A stretch of 64,000 nt of DNA. Origin: Rhodococcus rhodochrous. GTDB lineage: Bacteria; Actinomycetota; Actinomycetes; Mycobacteriales; Mycobacteriaceae. How positions within the stretch are numbered: position 1 is the first letter of the stretch; the number at the start of each line of letters is the position of its first letter. Made by a program: the position numbers and the translations under genes. Shown here piece after piece: positions 58,968-64,000 of this stretch. The notes under the pieces are model-generated. The model was not told the DNA's origin. It was given only the letters and a program-made list of their open reading frames with translations, and did no database searches. The stretch covers positions 3,038,001-3,102,000 of the forward strand of contig NZ_CP027557.1 in NCBI RefSeq assembly GCF_014854695.1, written 5' to 3'.

Positions 58968-59050
58968 GCAAGAGATGATGCGCCGGTATACGAGTGAGGT
59001 TGTGGAGGCGCGCCGGTAGTCGTGTGAACATCGCTCCGGCGCCGGGCACG

Positions 59051-60820
59051 TCAGCCGGTGCGCTCGGCGTGGGCGACGGCCAGCAGTTCCTCGGCGTGCG
59101 CACGCCCGGTCTCGGTGTCGTCGAGACCGGCGAGCATGCGGGCCAGTTCGGTGACCCTCTCCTCCTCGCTGAGGGTGCGCACCCCGCTGCTGATCACCCC
59201 GGCGCGGTCGTCGACCTTGTCGACGACGAGATGGGTGTCGGCGAACGCCGCGACCTGCGGCAGGTGCGTGACCACGATGACCTGGTGGGTGCGCGACAGG
59301 CGCGCGAGTCGCCGGCCGATCTCGACGGCGGCGCGGCCGCCGACCCCGGCGTCGACCTCGTCGAAGACCATCGTCGCGCCGCGCTCGGAACCGGCGAGCA
59401 CCACTTCGAGGGCGAGCATGACGCGGGAGAGCTCACCGCCGGACGCGCTGCGGGCGAGCAGGCGGGCCGGGGCGTCGCTGTGCGGGGCGAGTCGGAACTC
59501 CACTTCGTCGATCCCGGATTCGCCGGCGTGCAGGAGCCGGTCGCCGACCTGCAGTGGCGCGGTGTCGCTCGCGGTCGCCGCGCGGTCGGCGATGTGCACG
59601 TCGAGCACGGCGCGCCCCATCGCGAGGCCGGACAGTTCCTTGCTCACGGCCCTCGCGAGTTTGCCGGCGACCTTGTGCCGCGCCGTCGACAGGGCGGTGG
59701 CGGCCTCCGCGGTCGCGGCGGCCTCCGCGTCGACCTCGGCGGCGAGCTTGTCGATCGCCTCCGCGGAGACGTCCAGTCCGGACAGGCGTTCGCGGGCCTC
59801 GCGCGCCCACTCGAGGACGCCGTCGATGTCGGCGGCGTACTTCCGGGTGAGGTTCTTCAGTTCCGCCTGCCGGTTGAGCAGCGTCTCGAGCGCGCTCGGG
59901 TCGGACGGCAGGTCGGACAGATAACCGGAGATGTCGCCGGTGACGTCGGTGACCACCGCGATCGCCTCGCCGAGGCGGGGGCCGAGCTCGCGCAGGGCGG
60001 GATCGTCGCAGCCCTCGAGGCGGGCGCGGGCCTCGCCGAGCAGGTCGAGTGCCGCCGAGTACGCGTCGGCGTCGCCGCTGTCGTCGCCGGCGAGGGCGTT
60101 GTGCGCGACGGTGGCCGCCTCGCGCAGCGAGTCGAGGTCGGACAGGCGTCGCACCTCGTCGACGATGCGGGTGTCCTCCCCCGGTTCGGGTGCGACGCGG
60201 TCGATCTCGTCGAGTCCGAAGTGCAGGCGGTCGGCCTCCTGCGCGAGCTCACGCGACCGTTCGGTGCGTTCCTGCAGCTCGGCGCGGGCCTCGAGCCAGC
60301 GACGCCGCCGGGTGCGGTAGCGGTCGAGCAGACCGGCGACGGTCTTGCCGCCGAACCGGTCGAGCGCGGCGCGCTGCTCGTCGGGACGCAGCAGCCGCAG
60401 CTGGTCGTTCTGGCCGTGCACGGTCAGCAACGGCCCGGTGAACTCGGACAGCACCCCCACCGGCACGCTGCGTCCGCCGAGGTGGGCGCGGGAGCGGCCG
60501 TCGCTGCCCACGGCGCGCACGGCGATGATGCTGCCGTCCTCGTCGCGCTGGGCACCGGTGGACTCGAGCAGTTCGGCGATCTGCTGTTCGATGTGGCTGG
60601 GCGCCGGTTCGATCTCGAAGCGTCCTTCGACCACGGCGCGGCTGGCGCCGACCCGCACCCGGGAGGGGTCGGCGCGCACCCCGGAGAGCAGGTGCAGGCT
60701 CGTGACGACCATCGTCTTGCCGGCACCGGTCTCGCCGGTGAGCACCGTCAGTCCCCCGTGGAAGCGCGCGTACGCCTCGGAGATCACACCCAGGTTGTCG
60801 ATCCGGATCTCTGCGAGCAT
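59051..60820 (-). CDS. recN: DNA repair protein RecN
   Basis: 589 aa SMC-like ATPase. N-terminal Walker A GETGAGKTMVVTSL, long central coiled coil, and C-terminal signature SGGELSRVMLALEVVL with Walker B MVFDEVDAGVGG. Binds DNA ends during double-strand-break repair. 1 bp after nadK. Orthologue of Rv1696. Confidence 0.96.
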   Translation of the reverse strand: MLAEIRIDNLGVISEAYARFHGGLTVLTGETGAGKTMVVTSLHLLSGVRADPSRVRVGASRAVVEGRFEIEPAPSHIEQQIAELLESTGAQRDEDGSIIAVRAVGSDGRSRAHLGGRSVPVGVLSEFTGPLLTVHGQNDQLRLLRPDEQRAALDRFGGKTVAGLLDRYRTRRRRWLEARAELQERTERSRELAQEADRLHFGLDEIDRVAPEPGEDTRIVDEVRRLSDLDSLREAATVAHNALAGDDSGDADAYSAALDLLGEARARLEGCDDPALRELGPRLGEAIAVVTDVTGDISGYLSDLPSDPSALETLLNRQAELKNLTRKYAADIDGVLEWAREARERLSGLDVSAEAIDKLAAEVDAEAAATAEAATALSTARHKVAGKLARAVSKELSGLAMGRAVLDVHIADRAATASDTAPLQVGDRLLHAGESGIDEVEFRLAPHSDAPARLLARSASGGELSRVMLALEVVLAGSERGATMVFDEVDAGVGGRAAVEIGRRLARLSRTHQVIVVTHLPQVAAFADTHLVVDKVDDRAGVISSGVRTLSEEERVTELARMLAGLDDTETGRAHAEELLAVAHAERTG

Positions 60821-60821
60821 C

Positions 60822-61766
60822 TCAGAGTTTCCTTCCCCGCCAGCCCTTCACCGGAAGTTCGAACTTGCGCACCATCCGATCCGCGAACGGCGCCGAATCC
60901 AGCCGCACCCACCGGACCGGATCGCATCCTCGCACCACCTCGAGCCGGGCCCCGGCCGGGACGTCGATGACGCGGCGACCGTCGCAGAAGACCACCCCGT
61001 CGTGGCCACCCGCAAGGGTCTCGACGGCGATGATCGACTCGGGGCTGGTCACCAGCGGGCGCGCGAACAGAGCGTGTGCATTGCTCGGGATCACCAGCAG
61101 CGCTTCGAGTTCGGGCCACACGATCGGTCCGCCGGCCGAGAAGGCGTAGGCCGTCGAACCCGTCGGGGTTGCGACGAGAACTCCGTCGCAGCCGAACGAC
61201 GAGACGGGACGGCCGTCGACCTCGAGCACCACCTCGAGGACCCCGAGCCGCGACTTGTTCTCGAGACTCGCCTCGTTGAGCGCCCACCCGCGGTCGAGGA
61301 CCTCGTCGTCCATGCGCACCGTCACGTCGAGGGTCATGCGCTGTTCGACGCGGTACTCGCGGCGCACCACCTGCATGAGCGCTTCCTCGAGGTGTTCGGC
61401 CTCGGACTCGGCGAGGAAACCGATGCGGCCGAGGTTGATACCGAGGACGGGCACCGCCGAGTACTGCGCGAGTTCGGCCGCCCGCAGGAAACTGCCGTCG
61501 CCGCCGAGGACGATCACCATCTCGCATCCGGCGGCCGCCTCCGGCCCCGGTTCGACGACGCTGATGAAACTGCCCGGCAGGGCGAGGACGCCGAGTCCGT
61601 TGCTCACCGACTCGTCGTCGAGGGTGCGCAGACCGATGCCGGCCTCACCGAGGATCTTCGCGACCCGCAGCGCGGTGCCGGCGATCTCGTCGCGCCCCGA
61701 ATGGGAGACCAGCAGGATCTCCCGGCCCGATCGCACCGCGTCGGCCGCGGCGGTCTCTTCGCTCAC
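60822..61766 (-). CDS. nadK: NAD kinase
   Basis: 314 aa. The GGDGS motif ([16 protein letters not shown]), [10 protein letters not shown], and the NAD-binding [19 protein letters not shown] are all present. Makes NADP from NAD. GTG start behind AAGGA, overlapping the tlyA stop by 4 bp; the frame extends upstream, but that part overlaps tlyA. Orthologue of Rv1695 (ppnK). Confidence 0.96.
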   Translation of the reverse strand: MSEETAAADAVRSGREILLVSHSGRDEIAGTALRVAKILGEAGIGLRTLDDESVSNGLGVLALPGSFISVVEPGPEAAAGCEMVIVLGGDGSFLRAAELAQYSAVPVLGINLGRIGFLAESEAEHLEEALMQVVRREYRVEQRMTLDVTVRMDDEVLDRGWALNEASLENKSRLGVLEVVLEVDGRPVSSFGCDGVLVATPTGSTAYAFSAGGPIVWPELEALLVIPSNAHALFARPLVTSPESIIAVETLAGGHDGVVFCDGRRVIDVPAGARLEVVRGCDPVRWVRLDSAPFADRMVRKFELPVKGWRGRKL

Positions 61767-62587
61767 TGTGGTCCTTCCTGAACCGCACGCTCGATCAGTT
61801 CGATCACCGCCGGGTCGAGTTCCTCCCGTCCCGGCTCTCCGGCCCGCAGCCACAGGAAGTACTCGACGTTCCCGGACGGCCCGGGCAACGGGCTCGCCAC
61901 CGCTCCGAGGGTGCGCAGCCCCTGCCGCTGCGCTTCGCGCGCGACGTCGAGCACCGCCTCGGTGCGCAGCGCCGGGTCGCGCACCACGCCGCCGCTGCCG
62001 ACCCGGTCCTTGCCCACCTCGAACTGCGGTTTGACCATCGGCAGCAGGTCGCCGCCCTGGGCGACGCAGGCCACGAACGCCGGCAACACCAACTTCAGCG
62101 AGATGAACGACAGATCCGCGACCACCAGGTCGACGCGCCCGCCGATCGTCTCCGCGTCGATGCTACGCACATTTGTTCGATCGATCACATGGACACGCTC
62201 GTCGGACTGCAGACGCCAGACCAGCTGGCCGTAGCCGACGTCCACCGCGACGACCTCCGCGGCACCCTCGTGCAGCAGCACATCGGTGAAACCGCCGGTC
62301 GACGCGCCGGCGTCGAGGCAGCGACGCCCCGACACCTGCAGCCCCTGCGGCGTGAACGCCTCGAGGGCGCCGAGGAGTTTGTGAGCGCCGCGGGACGCCC
62401 AGGAGACCTCGTCGCTCACCTCGGTGACGATCAACGGCGTGTTCGGTTCGACGGCGGTCGCCGGCTTGGAGGCCACCGTGCCCGCGATCAGCACCCGACC
62501 TGCGGCGATCAGTTCGCTGGCGTGCTCGCGTGAGCGCGCCAGACCACGCCGTACCAGTTCCGCGTCGACGCGTGCCCGGCGTGCCAC
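61763..62587 (-). CDS. tlyA: TlyA-family rRNA 2'-O-methyltransferase
   Basis: 274 aa. N-terminal S4 domain ([29 protein letters not shown]), then an FtsJ-like methyltransferase: [18 protein letters not shown] (SAM site), [35 protein letters not shown]. Methylates 16S/23S rRNA at sites needed for capreomycin action in mycobacteria. GTG start 1 bp after the small upstream gene. Orthologue of Rv1694. Confidence 0.95.
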   Translation of the reverse strand: MARRARVDAELVRRGLARSREHASELIAAGRVLIAGTVASKPATAVEPNTPLIVTEVSDEVSWASRGAHKLLGALEAFTPQGLQVSGRRCLDAGASTGGFTDVLLHEGAAEVVAVDVGYGQLVWRLQSDERVHVIDRTNVRSIDAETIGGRVDLVVADLSFISLKLVLPAFVACVAQGGDLLPMVKPQFEVGKDRVGSGGVVRDPALRTEAVLDVAREAQRQGLRTLGAVASPLPGPSGNVEYFLWLRAGEPGREELDPAVIELIERAVQEGPQ

Positions 62588-62588
62588 G

Positions 62589-62819
62589 TCAGATCTTGTC
62601 CACGGTCGACAAGGCCTGCACGAGGACCTCGTGGGCTCGTTCGAGCAGGTCTGCCTGCTCGAGCAGCACGGACTGATCGGTGCTTGCGGCACCGGGGACG
62701 GATGCGCCCTCGCGGACACGCGCCAGCAACGCGTCGACCTCCTCGCGGACGTGTGCGGGATCGACGGTGGGGCGTGCGCCGGGAAGGTGTTCGCCCGGAC
62801 GTGGAATCGGCGTGCTCAT
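62589..62819 (-). CDS. Small conserved protein, Rv1693-like
   Basis: 76 aa, acidic and helical (VREEVDALLARVREGASVPG... LLEQADLLERAHEVLVQALSTVDKI). It lies between the HAD phosphatase and tlyA, as the short Rv1693 does. No known domain; the C-terminal half is coiled-coil-like. The ribosome site is weak. Confidence 0.75.
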   Translation of the reverse strand: MSTPIPRPGEHLPGARPTVDPAHVREEVDALLARVREGASVPGAASTDQSVLLEQADLLERAHEVLVQALSTVDKI

Positions 62820-62871
62820 CGCCGTCCACGCTAGTCGATGGATGCGACCGGGCCACACCCTCCGGTGCGGA

Positions 62872-63903
62872 TCAGACCGTCGCCGCCCACGCGTCCACGA
62901 CGGACCGCGCACGCTCGTCCACCGGACGAACCTGCCCGAATCCGGGGTTGGCCCAGGCGATGTCGAGCAGACCCCGCAACGCCTCCATCGGATCGGCCGC
63001 CGACTGCGCGGCGGCGAGGTGAAGATCACCTCCGTCGACCGTGACCTCCCACGAGTCGTGCGGGGCGACGCGAAGCCGGTCGGCCGGCTCATCGAGGCTC
63101 GCGAGCGAGGCCGCGACGTAGGTCGGGCGCTGCTCGGCCGGAGCCCGCAGCAGATCGTCGACGGTGCTGACCCCGGTCAGCACGAGCAGGGAATCCGCAC
63201 CGACGGCGTTGGCGCCTTCGATGTCGGTGTCCAACCGGTCACCGATGACGAGAGGACGACGGGCACCGCCGCGACGGATCGCGTCCTCGAGCAGCGGAGC
63301 TGCGGGTTTGCCCGCCACGATCGGGGTCGCGCCGGTGGCGTTGCGCACCGCCGCGACCATCGACCCGTTGCCGAGGACGAGTCCGCGCTCGGTCGGCAGG
63401 GTCGAGTCGACGTTGGTGGCCACCCACAGGGCGCCTGCGCGGACGGCGAGCGTCGCCTCCGCCAGGATCGCCCAGCCGGTGTCCGGGGAATGCCCCTGCA
63501 CCACCGCCACCGGATGCGCGTCCGCGGACCGAACCGGGGTGAGGCCGACACCGGCCACCTCCTCGGCCAGGGCCTCGGTGCCGACGACGAGCACCGGCGC
63601 ACCGGCCGGGAACCGCTCGGCGAGCAGGCGCGCAGCGGACTGCGAGCTCGTCACCACCGACGAGTCGTCGGCCGGGAAGCCGAGTTCGCGCAGGTGCAGC
63701 GCGACTTCCGAGGGCCGGCGACTCGCGTTGTTCGTGACGTACAGAACGGTGTCGTCACCGGTGGCCAGCGCTTCGCGAGCACCCGGGACGGGTTCGGCGC
63801 CCCGGTAGACCGTGCCGTCGAGGTCGAGCAGCAGGACGTCGTAGATCCGACGCAGGCTGTCGCCGGAAGCCGTACTGCCGGAGAGGTCGGTGCCGTCGGT
63901 CAC
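62872..63903 (-). CDS. HAD-IIA phosphatase, Rv1692-like
   Basis: 343 aa. HAD motif I DLDGTVYRG (Asp27, Asp29), motif II TNNASRRP, a C2 cap, a conserved Lys (IVAGKP), and motif III-IV VIGDRLDTDIEGANAVGADSLLVLTGVST. This is the NagD/PGP group; Rv1692 dephosphorylates glycerol-3-phosphate in lipid recycling. A ~60-residue C-terminal extension is actinobacterial. GTG with GGAGAGG upstream; overlaps the previous gene by 4 bp. Confidence 0.93.
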   Translation of the reverse strand: MTDGTDLSGSTASGDSLRRIYDVLLLDLDGTVYRGAEPVPGAREALATGDDTVLYVTNNASRRPSEVALHLRELGFPADDSSVVTSSQSAARLLAERFPAGAPVLVVGTEALAEEVAGVGLTPVRSADAHPVAVVQGHSPDTGWAILAEATLAVRAGALWVATNVDSTLPTERGLVLGNGSMVAAVRNATGATPIVAGKPAAPLLEDAIRRGGARRPLVIGDRLDTDIEGANAVGADSLLVLTGVSTVDDLLRAPAEQRPTYVAASLASLDEPADRLRVAPHDSWEVTVDGGDLHLAAAQSAADPMEALRGLLDIAWANPGFGQVRPVDERARSVVDAWAATV

Positions 63904-64000
63904 GGCGCCTCTCCGGTGAGCTCCTCCACCCGCTCCTCGGCATCGGTGACGCCTTCGATGTCGGCGCCTGCGGAATGCAGGAACCACTGCAGGCCTTCTT
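63900..64000 (-). CDS. C-terminus of an Rv1691-like protein (partial)
   Basis: The last ~32 codons of a minus-strand gene that runs off the window: LQWFLHSAGADIEGVTDAEERVEELTGEAP then stop. The stop overlaps the GTG start of the HAD phosphatase (GTGA). Position and sequence suggest the tetratricopeptide-type protein found next to Rv1692 in mycobacteria. Confidence 0.7.
   Translation of the reverse strand, partial: EGLQWFLHSAGADIEGVTDAEERVEELTGEAP

Overview
This window is chromosomal DNA from a high-GC actinobacterium, most likely Rhodococcus or a close relative in the Nocardiaceae. The reasons are GC-rich third codon positions, frequent GTG and TTG starts, 4-base ATGA/GTGA gene overlaps, and long runs of genes in the order known from Mycobacterium tuberculosis. 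The genus is an inference. There are no CRISPR arrays, rRNA genes, insertion sequences or prophage modules.

Layout. 1-16.4 kb is mostly accessory. It holds a methyltransferase, an HNH nuclease and a 1.4-kb gene-poor stretch with operator-like palindromes. A TAXI binding lipoprotein, histidine kinase, response regulator and MHS-type carboxylate permease follow, probably one sensing-and-uptake unit. Then come soxR, a hydrolase and an SDR-like protein facing each other across a shared operator, a Fic protein behind a perfect 34-bp palindrome, a tyrosine recombinase, and ndh.

16.6-21 kb is an iron locus. A divergent IdeR-type box separates an FhuF/IucA-like protein from a FecCD-FecCD-ATPase importer, and the first permease carries an N-terminal RDD-like domain. 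21-34.5 kb follows the M. tuberculosis Rv1846c-Rv1836c region: a BlaI-type repressor and M56 peptidase, gnd, two CNNM/CorC-type transporters, malate synthase G, and a binding-domain/VWA protein with a metallophosphoesterase. A 45-codon reading frame with a CPEC and a double-His motif abuts the first CNNM gene.

34.6-43.8 kb follows Rv1832-Rv1822: gcvP behind a tandem glycine riboswitch, two MerR regulators, a bifunctional-nuclease-family protein, garA, gcvH, two DUF881 proteins flanking a DUF1290 protein, and a CDP-alcohol phosphatidyltransferase. 43.9-47.2 kb is a junction with assorted genes, a decayed NAD(P)-binding gene and tRNA-Pro(GGG). 47.3-64 kb follows Rv1713-Rv1691 on the minus strand: der, cmk, rluB, scpB, scpA, parA, xerD, NUDIX, pyrG, mctB, steA, recN, nadK, tlyA, a small protein, an HAD phosphatase, and the last codons of an Rv1691-like gene. 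This last block is core machinery for chromosome segregation, translation, CTP and NADP supply, and division.

The most notable items are the Fic palindrome, the Cys/His leader frame before the CNNM genes, the paired palindromes around a small membrane ORF, the RDD-FecCD fusion, the binding-protein/two-component/permease unit, and a short AT-rich repeat present in two intergenic regions.
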